Shown here one piece after another: positions 50,032 to 57,235 of a stretch of DNA of 57,235 nucleotides (its first letter is position 1; the number at the start of each line of letters is the position of its first letter). The notes under the pieces are model-generated. The model was given only the letters and a program-made list of their open reading frames with translations. It searched no databases and had not been told where the DNA came from. A program made the translations under genes and the position numbers. Where the stretch lies: positions 1-57,235 of the forward strand of contig CAZYME010000017.1 of assembly GCA_964648115.1 (NCBI GenBank), written 5' to 3'. The stretch is from CAZYME01 sp964648115. Lineage in GTDB: Bacteria; Pseudomonadota; Gammaproteobacteria; Legionellales; Legionellaceae.

Positions 50032-50244
50032 CTAGCCCTCATGTATTAAAGTTGAGGCATGCTTAAAATAACCTTGATAAGCATTAATTACCTCTTCCGC
50101 TTGCTCCTCCAAAATTCCTGAGACCACCAATGTACCGTGATTTTTTAGTAACTCAGGAATGCCATCGTCGTGATAAACCAAAACACTGACCTTATCCGCC
50201 CCAAAAGCCTTATGCTCAGCATCGATATAAACCTCAGAGTTAAC
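50032..50244 (-). pseudogene. Chimeric relic: metalloprotease fragment joined to prmA end
   Basis: The bases 50152-50233 match 48346-48427 of the M4 protease gene with three differences over 82 bases. The bases 50058-50155 match 51546-51643 of prmA with seven differences over 98, and similarity continues towards the prmA end. The two parts share CTCA at the joint. They are joined in one open frame (VYIDAEHKAFGADKVSVL..., then TLVVSGILEEQAEEVINA...) that runs from the TAG stop of the gene at 50245 to a TAG at 50032-50034, with no start codon of its own. I read it as a scar of illegitimate recombination. Confidence 0.8.
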
Positions 50245-51384
50245 CTAGAAAACCAAGGCTTTTTTAGCTAGGGGCTCATCATCTTCAGGATGGGGGCGCT
50301 TGCCTTGGTTGAAAGAATGGAAGCCCAACCCGCGAGGCATATCCCGGAGCGATAAATTGCCAATAAAGGCTGTAAAAGCTGCATGGACCTCGGGTAACGG
50401 GCGCTCGCAAATGGCAATTATGTCAGGAAAATGCCAAGCTTTAATTTTTGGCCAATGTTCTACAGTATTAGCATTCCACAACACTTCTGCGCACTTAACA
50501 AAAATGGCATTAAACACCGCTTCATTTAAAAACCGACGGTTGGACAATGTAGTAATAACACGAGCAGCTGTATTGGGGTATGGGTGATGTAGTAAAGTTT
50601 CCAAATTTGTTCGCGTAAGTAGATTTGGTACAGAATTCAGCGCGTTTATAGGTTTGTAATAAATATTTAAATCTCTAAGCTTGAGCATTATCTCAAATAA
50701 ATCCTGAGTTAAAATACCTGCCAACTGAAGCGCACCCAAAATATCTTTCAGTGATTCATCCTCATAATCATATTCGCATCCCAATATAGAATGAAAATTA
50801 TGCAGGGTTGATATGCCTGCAGCGTGGAGCGTTTCGAAAATATCAAGCAAGTATGGATTGTCATGATTCACTATTAAGCTAACCAGCTCTTCACTGAATA
50901 ACCCTACCACAACCAAGGTATTCGTTGCCATAGCAGTATAGTATGTGTTTCCTGATTCCAGAAAATAGATCAAGTGCTCCATATTAAGCTTTTCTGGGTG
51001 AGTCATTCCTCTGACAGCATTTTTGAGAGCACTCAATTGTGGGTAGGCTTGCAGAACATCACAATTATGATCTGTGTATAATTGTGTGCTGTCCAGTACG
51101 TAGATAGCCTCAGCAACTGGGATTGGCGATATAGATTGAACCACCCTATTAAAATTAGTCTGATTTAATAAATTTCTTTCATCTAGAATCTCAAAAGCAG
51201 TACGTAGAGATTCCGGATCCGTGTTAATTGCTACTGCATTGATGTTAGCTTGAGACACTAATTCTTTAAGACCAAGCAATTGAATGATCTCAAAAAGGGT
51301 TTCGTGATCTGGATGGGCATTATAATTTGTCTGAATAAAATTCCATAAAACTTCTGTTTCGGTTTGAATGGTGGTCCTGGGCAT
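50245..51384 (-). CDS. Helical-repeat orphan protein with NLS-like tail, candidate effector
   Basis: A 379-residue protein built of helical units of about 35-45 residues (for example LLNQTNFNRVVQSI, LFSEELVSLIVNHD, ILTQDLFEIMLKLRD, LLTRTNLETLLHHP, FLNEAVFNAIF), reminiscent of alpha-solenoids of effector proteins. The C-terminus KRPHPEDDEPLAKKALVF resembles a bipartite nuclear localisation signal (KR, ten residues, KK). There is no signal peptide. It is flanked by the chimeric relic, with which its frame is continuous beyond the amber stop, and by prmA. No named family. Confidence 0.72.
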   Translation of the reverse strand: MPRTTIQTETEVLWNFIQTNYNAHPDHETLFEIIQLLGLKELVSQANINAVAINTDPESLRTAFEILDERNLLNQTNFNRVVQSISPIPVAEAIYVLDSTQLYTDHNCDVLQAYPQLSALKNAVRGMTHPEKLNMEHLIYFLESGNTYYTAMATNTLVVVGLFSEELVSLIVNHDNPYLLDIFETLHAAGISTLHNFHSILGCEYDYEDESLKDILGALQLAGILTQDLFEIMLKLRDLNIYYKPINALNSVPNLLTRTNLETLLHHPYPNTAARVITTLSNRRFLNEAVFNAIFVKCAEVLWNANTVEHWPKIKAWHFPDIIAICERPLPEVHAAFTAFIGNLSLRDMPRGLGFHSFNQGKRPHPEDDEPLAKKALVF

Positions 51385-51492
51385 TTTAATTCACCTGCTA
51401 ATTTAAAGAGCTATATTTTAGCATCGAAACAGCCTTATTTTAAAGCAAGGTGGCAATTTTTTTAATGAAATGTAGGAGAAAAGGGTTTTGGC

Positions 51493-52359
51493 TCAGTCCC
51501 GTACAAACTCCAGCACCCCCCAACCTTCATGTATCGAAGAGGTGACATGCTTAAAATAACCTTCATAAGCAGCAATCACATCTTCCGCTTGCTCCTCCAA
51601 AATTCCTGAGACCACCAATGTACCGTGAGCTTTTAGTAACTCATGAAAGCGGTCGCGTAGATTTATCAATGGGGTTAGCAGAATATTGGCTATCAGGATA
51701 TCCGCAGGCATTTTTAAAGAATCAGGGAAATCTATAGTCAACCGAGTTGAAGAAATACCATTACTAGTTGCATTATTTTGTGTTGCAACCAATGCCTGCT
51801 CATCAATATCAACAGCATTGACATGCAACGCGCCTAGTTTCAACGCAGCTAGGGCTAAAATACCTGAGCCACAACCATAATCGATAACCTGCTGTTCAAG
51901 TAAATTCGCTTGTTCTAACCATGTAAGGCATAAAAACGTGGTCGGGTGCGTTCCTGTACCGAAAGCAAGACCAGGATCTAAAATCAGATTTACCGCATCT
52001 GGCTCCGGTGGAGTAATCCACGTAGGGCAAACCCACAAACGGGAGCCAAATTGTTGTGGCTTCACATCATCCTTGCATACACTCACCCAATCTTGCTCTG
52101 GCAAAATCTGCAAGGTGTAGCTCAAATGAGGGTAATCCTTTGATAACATTTGTACCGCTAACTGCGCCTCAATTTCTTCCGCATATAATGCTTGCACCAC
52201 AACATTTGGCCACAAAGGCGTAGTGCCAAGCTCAGGTTCCAATATGGGATCATCTTGTTTATCAGTCAACGTGACCGACAAGGCGGCCGTTTCTTCTAGA
52301 GCATCACTTAGTTTTTCTATTTCATCACGATGACAATGTTCAATTTGCAATTGCAGCAC
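51493..52359 (-). CDS. prmA: Ribosomal protein L11 methyltransferase
   Basis: A 288-residue SAM-dependent enzyme that trimethylates L11. Starts with GTG; AAGGAA overlapping the accC end is its ribosome site. Seen: FGTGTHPTTFLCL, the SAM motif VIDYGCGSGILALAALKLGA, and NILLTPLINL. It ends the accBC operon, seven bases after accC. A diverged copy of its last 50 codons lies in the relic at 50032-50244. Confidence 0.95.
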   Translation of the reverse strand: MLQLQIEHCHRDEIEKLSDALEETAALSVTLTDKQDDPILEPELGTTPLWPNVVVQALYAEEIEAQLAVQMLSKDYPHLSYTLQILPEQDWVSVCKDDVKPQQFGSRLWVCPTWITPPEPDAVNLILDPGLAFGTGTHPTTFLCLTWLEQANLLEQQVIDYGCGSGILALAALKLGALHVNAVDIDEQALVATQNNATSNGISSTRLTIDFPDSLKMPADILIANILLTPLINLRDRFHELLKAHGTLVVSGILEEQAEDVIAAYEGYFKHVTSSIHEGWGVLEFVRD

Positions 52360-52366
52360 AGCTTTT

Positions 52367-53707
52367 TTATTCCTTCAGCATTTTTTCTAAATAATGGATA
52401 TTAGTACCACCCTGGATAAATTCTTTGTCATGCAAAATACGATCATGCAGCTCGATATTGGTTTTAATACCCTCGATAATGATTTCATCCAGTGCGTTAC
52501 ACATTCTGGCAAATGCCTCTTCACGCGTCTCGCCATAACTAATAAGTTTGCCTATCATAGAGTCATAATTAGGCGGAACGGTGTAACTGCTATAGATATG
52601 CGAATCAAAACGAATTCCAGGGCCCGCGGGCTGGTGTAATAAACGTATTGTGCCAGGCGATGGCATAAACGTTTTTGGATCTTCCGCATTAATACGGCAT
52701 TCCACCGCATGACCGCGAAATTTGATCGCATTTTGCGTGAGCGTAAACGGTATATCACTAGCAATTTTGATTTGCTCTTTAATCAAATCAATACCAGTAA
52801 TCATTTCAGTAACCGGATGCTCAACCTGGATACGCGTATTCATTTCAATGAAATAAAAACAGCCATCTTGGTATAAAAATTCAAAGGTACCTGCACCACG
52901 ATATTTTAGGTTTCGACATGCATTGACTACACACTCGCCCATTTTCTCGCGCAATTTCGGGGTAATTCCTGGAGCAGGCGCTTCTTCTATCACCTTTTGA
53001 TGGCGACGTTGCATAGAGCAATCACGTTCACCCAGATGCACCGCCTTGCCTTGCCCGTCTCCCAAAACTTGAAACTCAATGTGGCGGGGATTTTCTAAAA
53101 ATTTTTCCATGTATACGACAGGATTATTAAATGCAGCCTTGGCTTCGCTACGAGTAAGTGCAATAGCATTCAATAGGTTTGCTTCGCTATGCACAACACG
53201 CATACCACGGCCACCCCCTCCTCCCGCTGCTTTAATGATCACGGGATAACCAATTTTTCGCCCCAAAGATAAATTGAGAAGATCATCTTCGGTTAGTGGC
53301 CCATCAGAACCAGGTACACAAGGCACACCTGCTTTTTTCATTGCTGCAATGGCTGAGACTTTATCGCCCATTAATCGGATTGTTTCCGCACGAGGCCCGA
53401 TAAAGCGAAAGCCGCTTTGCTCAACAATGTCAGCAAAATCCGCATTTTCAGCAAGAAAGCCATAACCAGGATGAATAGCAACAGCGTCAGTAATTTCTGC
53501 AGCAGAGATAATTGCGGGTATATTTAAATAACTTTTTTGGGAACTAGCAGGCCCAATACAAACCGTTTCATCTGCTAAGCGTACATGCAGTAAATCTTTA
53601 TCAACATCGGAATGTACCGCAACTGTTTGAATACCCAGTTCTTTGCAAGCACGTAAAATACGCAGCGCTATCTCGCCACGATTGGCGATAACAATTTTAC
53701 TTAACAT
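52367..53707 (-). CDS. accC: Biotin carboxylase subunit of acetyl-CoA carboxylase
   Basis: A 446-residue ATP-grasp enzyme that carboxylates biotin on AccB, the first step of fatty-acid synthesis. Seen: IANRGEIALRI at the N-terminus, the glycine loop AAGGGGGRGMR, the metal/bicarbonate region FIEMNTRIQVEHPVTEM, and GHAVECRINAEDP. GGGAGA precedes the ATG. It is 13 bases after accB. Confidence 0.97.
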   Translation of the reverse strand: MLSKIVIANRGEIALRILRACKELGIQTVAVHSDVDKDLLHVRLADETVCIGPASSQKSYLNIPAIISAAEITDAVAIHPGYGFLAENADFADIVEQSGFRFIGPRAETIRLMGDKVSAIAAMKKAGVPCVPGSDGPLTEDDLLNLSLGRKIGYPVIIKAAGGGGGRGMRVVHSEANLLNAIALTRSEAKAAFNNPVVYMEKFLENPRHIEFQVLGDGQGKAVHLGERDCSMQRRHQKVIEEAPAPGITPKLREKMGECVVNACRNLKYRGAGTFEFLYQDGCFYFIEMNTRIQVEHPVTEMITGIDLIKEQIKIASDIPFTLTQNAIKFRGHAVECRINAEDPKTFMPSPGTIRLLHQPAGPGIRFDSHIYSSYTVPPNYDSMIGKLISYGETREEAFARMCNALDEIIIEGIKTNIELHDRILHDKEFIQGGTNIHYLEKMLKE

Positions 53708-53720
53708 AAACCCAGTCTCC

Positions 53721-54170
53721 CTATTCTATAGTAAACAAGGGCTGGTCATATTCAACTGGATCCCCATTGGCAAGAAGTACCGCGGTAACAGTACCTGCAC
53801 GGTCAGCTTCAATTTCATTAAACATTTTCATAGCTTCAATGATGCACAGCGTATCCCCTACCTTCACAGATTGACCTACCGTAACAAAAGGAGCCGCATC
53901 TGGTGAGGGGGATGTGTACATTGTACCTACCATTGGTGATCGCACTTTATGTGCAGAAGAAGTTTCTGCTGGTTTGGGCTCTGCTCCTGCAATAATAACT
54001 GGAGGGGGCGCTACTGTTGTGTAGGCTTGTGTAGATATAGACCGTGGGGGCTCCACGGATTGATGATAACGACTGAGGCGTAATGACTCCTCACCCTCTT
54101 TGATTTCAATCTCGGAAATACCCGTTTCATCTAGTAATTCAATTAATTTTCTTATTTTGCGAATATCCAT
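53721..54170 (-). CDS. accB: Biotin carboxyl carrier protein of acetyl-CoA carboxylase
   Basis: A 149-residue protein: N-terminal helix for AccC binding, a Pro/Ala-rich linker (about 45-75), and a biotinyl domain with the thumb (MVGTMYTSPSPDAAPF) and biotinylated Lys115 in EAMKM. It follows aroQ by 17 bases. Confidence 0.96.
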   Translation of the reverse strand: MDIRKIRKLIELLDETGISEIEIKEGEESLRLSRYHQSVEPPRSISTQAYTTVAPPPVIIAGAEPKPAETSSAHKVRSPMVGTMYTSPSPDAAPFVTVGQSVKVGDTLCIIEAMKMFNEIEADRAGTVTAVLLANGDPVEYDQPLFTIE

Positions 54171-54187
54171 TGTTTATGACTCTCTCT

Positions 54188-54625
54188 TCACTTGAGTTTT
54201 TCAATAATGGCTTGTAAAGCCAACAAGTATCCGTTTGTACCAAGACCGACAATGACGCCTGCAGCAATATCAGAAAAATAAGAGTGCTGACGAAAAGATT
54301 CACGTGCATAAACGTTGCTAATATGGACCTCAATAAAGGGAATTTGAACTGCCAAGAGTGCGTCACGCATTGCAATGCTGGTAGTTGTAAACCCTGCTGG
54401 ATTGATGATGATATAAGCAATTTTATCATTCATAGCGTTTTGGATGGTATTGATAAGCTCACCTTCGCTATTACTCTGCTGAGCGGTTAAGATAAAACCT
54501 GATGCATCTGCATGCATTTTGAGTTGTTCGTTAAGCTCGGCTAAAGAAGTACGGCCATATACTGACGGCTCACGTAAACCTAATAGATTAAGGTTGGGTC
54601 CATGTAGAACAAGTATTTTCTTCAT
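54188..54625 (-). CDS. aroQ: Type II 3-dehydroquinate dehydratase
   Basis: I chose ATG 54625 (MKKILVLHGPNLN), giving 145 residues, the usual size; the frame is open to 54805 through repeat DNA. It catalyses the third step of the shikimate pathway as a dodecamer. Seen: HGPNLNLLG, catalytic Tyr in REPSVYG, SNSEGELI, EVHISN and the arginine block ARESFRQHS. Odd: the usual THTS segment reads TTTS (in NPAGFTTTSIAMRDAL), so a conserved substrate-site His is Thr. First gene of the aroQ-accB-accC-prmA unit. Confidence 0.94.
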   Translation of the reverse strand: MKKILVLHGPNLNLLGLREPSVYGRTSLAELNEQLKMHADASGFILTAQQSNSEGELINTIQNAMNDKIAYIIINPAGFTTTSIAMRDALLAVQIPFIEVHISNVYARESFRQHSYFSDIAAGVIVGLGTNGYLLALQAIIEKLK

Positions 54626-54790
54626 TAAGCTGATATTTTGTACCATGTTTCGGCGATTTTGCCTTACTTTTCTGTAAATGTCTAGTTTGGCGATGATCTC
54701 CGCAAGATACCAGCACGTTAGGCGCGTAATTGATAAAGTGAAACCCAGATGTCCATTAGCAGCAGCCGGGGGCACATGTGCGCAGCCTCG

Positions 54791-54850
54791 TCGTTGCGAG
54801 CGCAACGACGGGGGTTTTAGCCAGGATTCCTTAAGTAAGGACCATTCGGA
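54791..54850. repeat. Family F remnant
   Basis: TCGTTGCGAGCGCAACGACG is a short palindrome with the family F inner sequence, followed by ATTCCTTAAGTAAGGACCAT that resembles its outer arm. It lies between aroQ and mdh. No gene is seen in 54646-54864. Confidence 0.6.
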
Positions 54851-54864
54851 TCACATGTTGGAAT

Positions 54865-55851
54865 TTACAACAATCCCAAATCTTTAACGATATCACGCTC
54901 AGAACGCAATTCAGCTAATGTTTCGTTAAATTTTGCTTGGCTGTAATCATTGAATGTGAGGTTTTCTACGACCTTAAGCGCACCATGCTCGATACGACAA
55001 GGGAAGGAGAACATCAACCCCTCATCAACACCATATTCACCTTGTGAGCTTCGGCAAACAGAAAATGATTCACCTGCTGGCGTATTGTTAACTAAACTAT
55101 ACACACCTTGCATCACACCATTCGCAGCAGAAGCGGCAGATGATGCGCCTCGCGCTTTAATAACGGCAGCACCGCGCTGTTGCACAGTCGGCACAAAAAT
55201 CTCTTTTAACCAATTTTCATCACCTATCACCTGAGCTGCTGGCAAACCATTGATTTTAGCATTGTAAAAGTCAGGGAATTGTGTTGAAGAATGATTACCC
55301 CATATAGTCATCTGGGTCACAGCGGTCACATCTACTCCCGCTTTTATGGCAAGTTGTGAACGTGCGCGTAACTCGTCTAACATTGTCATAGCAAAAAAAC
55401 GATCTGCTGGAATATCTTTAGCATGATGCTTGGCAATCAAACAGTTAGTATTACATGGGTTACCGACCACGAAAATACGCACGTCATCACTAGCATTATC
55501 ATTGATTGCTTGTCCCTGCTTAGTAAAAATTCCGCCATTGATTTGCAATAAATCAGAACGTTCCATGCCTTGCTTACGTGGTACTGATCCAACCAATAGA
55601 GCCCAGTTAACGCCGTCCATAGCCGTTTTCAAATCCGAGGTGCAGACGATGCGTTTCAACCGAGGGAAAGCGCAATCATCTAATTCCATCCCCACACCGA
55701 TTAATGAGGGTAAAGCTGGTTCTAACTCTAGAAGATTCAGCTCTACATCCGTATCTGGACCAAACATTTGCCCAGACGCAATACGAAATATCAATGCATA
55801 ACCGATTTGGCCTGCAGCACCGGTGACGGCGACTCTCACTCTTTTGTTCAT
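54865..55851 (-). CDS. mdh: Malate dehydrogenase
   Basis: A 328-residue NAD-dependent enzyme of the citric acid cycle, of the cytosolic/MDH type 2 subgroup. Seen: VTGAAGQIGYAL for NAD, GSVPRKQGMERSDLL, VVGNPCNTNCLIA, TMLDELRARSQLA, and catalytic His in WGNHSSTQFPD. GAGGGA precedes the ATG. Divergent from hemW. Confidence 0.95.
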   Translation of the reverse strand: MNKRVRVAVTGAAGQIGYALIFRIASGQMFGPDTDVELNLLELEPALPSLIGVGMELDDCAFPRLKRIVCTSDLKTAMDGVNWALLVGSVPRKQGMERSDLLQINGGIFTKQGQAINDNASDDVRIFVVGNPCNTNCLIAKHHAKDIPADRFFAMTMLDELRARSQLAIKAGVDVTAVTQMTIWGNHSSTQFPDFYNAKINGLPAAQVIGDENWLKEIFVPTVQQRGAAVIKARGASSAASAANGVMQGVYSLVNNTPAGESFSVCRSSQGEYGVDEGLMFSFPCRIEHGALKVVENLTFNDYSQAKFNETLAELRSERDIVKDLGLL

Positions 55852-55926
55852 TTTTCCCTCATTTTTACGTCTAATTTAAGATAAAGCATGATACTATTGC
55901 CTATTAAAACAAGCCAGTATTTAACA

Positions 55927-57057
55927 ATGCCATTGTCACTATACATCCACATTCCCTGGTGTATTCGCAAGTGTCCTTATTGCGATTTCAATTCCCACAA
56001 AAGCCCGGAGAATTTACCGGAAGCTAACTATGTCCAAGCATTGATAGCTGATTTAAAACTTGATTTGCTGCGTTTTTCAGGCCAAACACTTGGTTCAATT
56101 TTCATTGGCGGTGGAACACCCAGCTTATTTTCAGCATCGGCTTTTGAAGCATTATTAAGCGAGCTTCGAACACTATTACCTTTTTCACCCGGGATTGAAA
56201 TTACTTTAGAAGCCAATCCCGGCAGTGTTGAACAACAGCGGTTTACTGATTATCGCGCATTGGGTATTAACCGCCTGTCATTGGGGATACAAAGCTTTAA
56301 TGCAGTGCATTTAAAAGCATTGGGGCGCATTCATGATGACAAGCAAGCACATTGTGCAATTGAGAGTGCTCGTAATGCTGGGTTTGATAATATCAACATT
56401 GATATTATGCATGGCCTGCCTCAGCAATCCATTGCTGAAGGCCTTGAAGATCTGCGAACAGCTTTAACGTATCAGCCAGAGCATCTTTCCTGGTATCAAT
56501 TAACCATAGAACCCAATACTGTCTTTTATAAAAAACGCCCCACTCTCCCGAATGAAGATGATGCGTATGCCTTAGAAGAAGAGGGCCTGGCTCTATTAGA
56601 AACACACCATCTTAAGCGTTATGAAATTTCCGCTTTCTGCAAAACCAACCGGGAAGCTCGTCATAACCTTAATTATTGGTTATTTGGAGATTATTTTGGG
56701 ATTGGTGCAGGAGCCCATGGCAAGCTAACCACTTCAGATAAGCAAATTTTTCGCACACGCAAACAGCGACAACCTACTGACTATCTAGATCCAAAAAAGC
56801 CTTTTCTTGCTGCCATAGACGAAGTTAAGAATGCTGAGATAATGTTTGAGTTTATGCTTAACACAACCCGCTTACAGCAAGCTATTCCTAAGGCTCTTTT
56901 CACAGAGAAGACCGGGTTAAGTTTCGATCATCTCACACCGGGATTACTTAAAGCGCAGGCAAAAGGGTTACTAACAATAGATGATCATAACTGGCAAATT
57001 ACTCAATTTGGCCGGCAATATACCAACGATCTGCAAGAAATGTTTTTACCAGAATAA
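55927..57057 (+). CDS. hemW: Radical SAM heme chaperone HemW
   Basis: A 376-residue protein starting at 55927 (MPLSLYIHIPWC), the usual family start; the frame is open to 55888. Seen: the radical SAM cluster motif CIRKCPYC (Cys12, Cys16, Cys19), FIGGGTPSLF, LEANPGSVE, RLSLGIQSF and NINIDIMHGLP. It lacks the features of true oxygen-independent coproporphyrinogen oxidase HemN, to which it is often misassigned, and is thought to insert heme into target proteins. Confidence 0.93.
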   Translation: MPLSLYIHIPWCIRKCPYCDFNSHKSPENLPEANYVQALIADLKLDLLRFSGQTLGSIFIGGGTPSLFSASAFEALLSELRTLLPFSPGIEITLEANPGSVEQQRFTDYRALGINRLSLGIQSFNAVHLKALGRIHDDKQAHCAIESARNAGFDNINIDIMHGLPQQSIAEGLEDLRTALTYQPEHLSWYQLTIEPNTVFYKKRPTLPNEDDAYALEEEGLALLETHHLKRYEISAFCKTNREARHNLNYWLFGDYFGIGAGAHGKLTTSDKQIFRTRKQRQPTDYLDPKKPFLAAIDEVKNAEIMFEFMLNTTRLQQAIPKALFTEKTGLSFDHLTPGLLKAQAKGLLTIDDHNWQITQFGRQYTNDLQEMFLPE

Positions 57058-57124
57058 TCTATGAGAGGGTCGCTTCATTATAAAAATGCTGATAGCATAA
57101 AAACTTAAAAGAAATTGCAAAGTG

Positions 57125-57235
57125 TAGGGTCTGTTGACAATTGCTCTATAAGGCCTACGTACCGTGGCTTGTCCGCGCCATCCAGGAGATCTCTGGATGC
57201 CGTGGACAAGCCACGGTACGTAGGCACTTTAGAGA
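57125..57235. repeat. Family C MITE-like element, cut by window end
   Basis: TAGGGTCTGTTGACAATT, then GCTCTATAAGGCCTACGT and the central CCATCCAGGAGATCTCTGG, with GGTACGTAGGCACTTTAGAG at the edge. It has the same layout as 26120-26261; the right terminal inverted repeat would lie about 30 bases beyond the window. Confidence 0.85.

Noticed and set aside
54626..54805. Longer N-terminus for aroQ
   Set aside because: The extra 60 codons run through repeat-derived DNA and are not part of type II dehydroquinases.
1..57235. CRISPR arrays, tRNA and rRNA genes
   Set aside because: No regularly spaced direct repeats, no tRNA T-loop/anticodon arrangement and no rRNA signature were seen; the repeats are palindromic and dispersed.

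Overview
The window is a stretch of a gammaproteobacterial chromosome, most likely from the Legionellales (Legionella/Coxiella/Berkiella/Aquicella-like). The evidence is (i) a homologue of the Dot/Icm type IV secretion membrane protein IcmC/DotE at 43078-43614, (ii) several large or small orphan proteins with the look of secreted effectors (acidic, helical, coiled-coil, eukaryotic-like motifs), and (iii) conserved gammaproteobacterial blocks such as aroQ-accB-accC-prmA, hflK-hflC-purA, rpmB-rpmG, rpoN-hpf-npr and dapA-bamC. No tRNA, rRNA, CRISPR array or complete insertion sequence was found. Genus cannot be fixed from the sequence alone.

Layout. 1-3.1 kb: a frameshifted small gene, then two tandem paralogous membrane proteins with a U-box-like motif and duplicated promoters. 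3.3-9.7 kb: epmA, an orphan protein, a RecB-like nuclease with a palindromic repeat inserted in frame, a membrane protein and pilU. 9.9-14.7 kb: bdhA, two small envelope genes, dapA, a miniature bamC and a MATCAP-like (DUF1704) metallopeptidase. 15-21.3 kb: a 759-aa coiled-coil orphan, murI, a helical orphan, gpsA and a secreted GDSL lipase. 21.4-29.8 kb: deaD, fadH, a CheD-like orphan, purA, hflC and hflK. 29.8-35 kb: a 1710-aa orphan directly upstream of hflK. 35.3-42.4 kb: trmB, queF, rpmB, rpmG, rpoN, hpf, npr, pssA, a DUF3579 gene and dbpA. 42.5-46 kb: a periplasmic orphan with the IcmC/DotE homologue, a ferredoxin-NADP reductase, class I aldolase and an orphan. 46.2-51.4 kb: an EEP phosphatase/nuclease, an M4 metalloprotease, an EF-hand orphan, a chimeric gene relic and a helical-repeat orphan with an NLS-like tail. 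51.5-57 kb: prmA-accC-accB-aroQ, mdh and hemW.

How it fits together. Housekeeping genes form the backbone (cell wall precursors, fatty-acid start, ribosome and tRNA modification, central carbon, alternative sigma factor). Between them sit about ten orphan genes that are candidate effectors, and nearly every gap holds a palindromic repeat. At least six repeat families recur (called A to G below); some are nested inside each other, one sits in frame inside a coding sequence, and one supplies the stop codon of a gene. The most unusual observations are the in-frame repeat in the nuclease gene, the microhomology-joined prmA/metalloprotease chimera, the CheD-like orphan, the U-box-like paralogue pair, and the 1710-aa protein with three copies of a new ~90-residue repeat.
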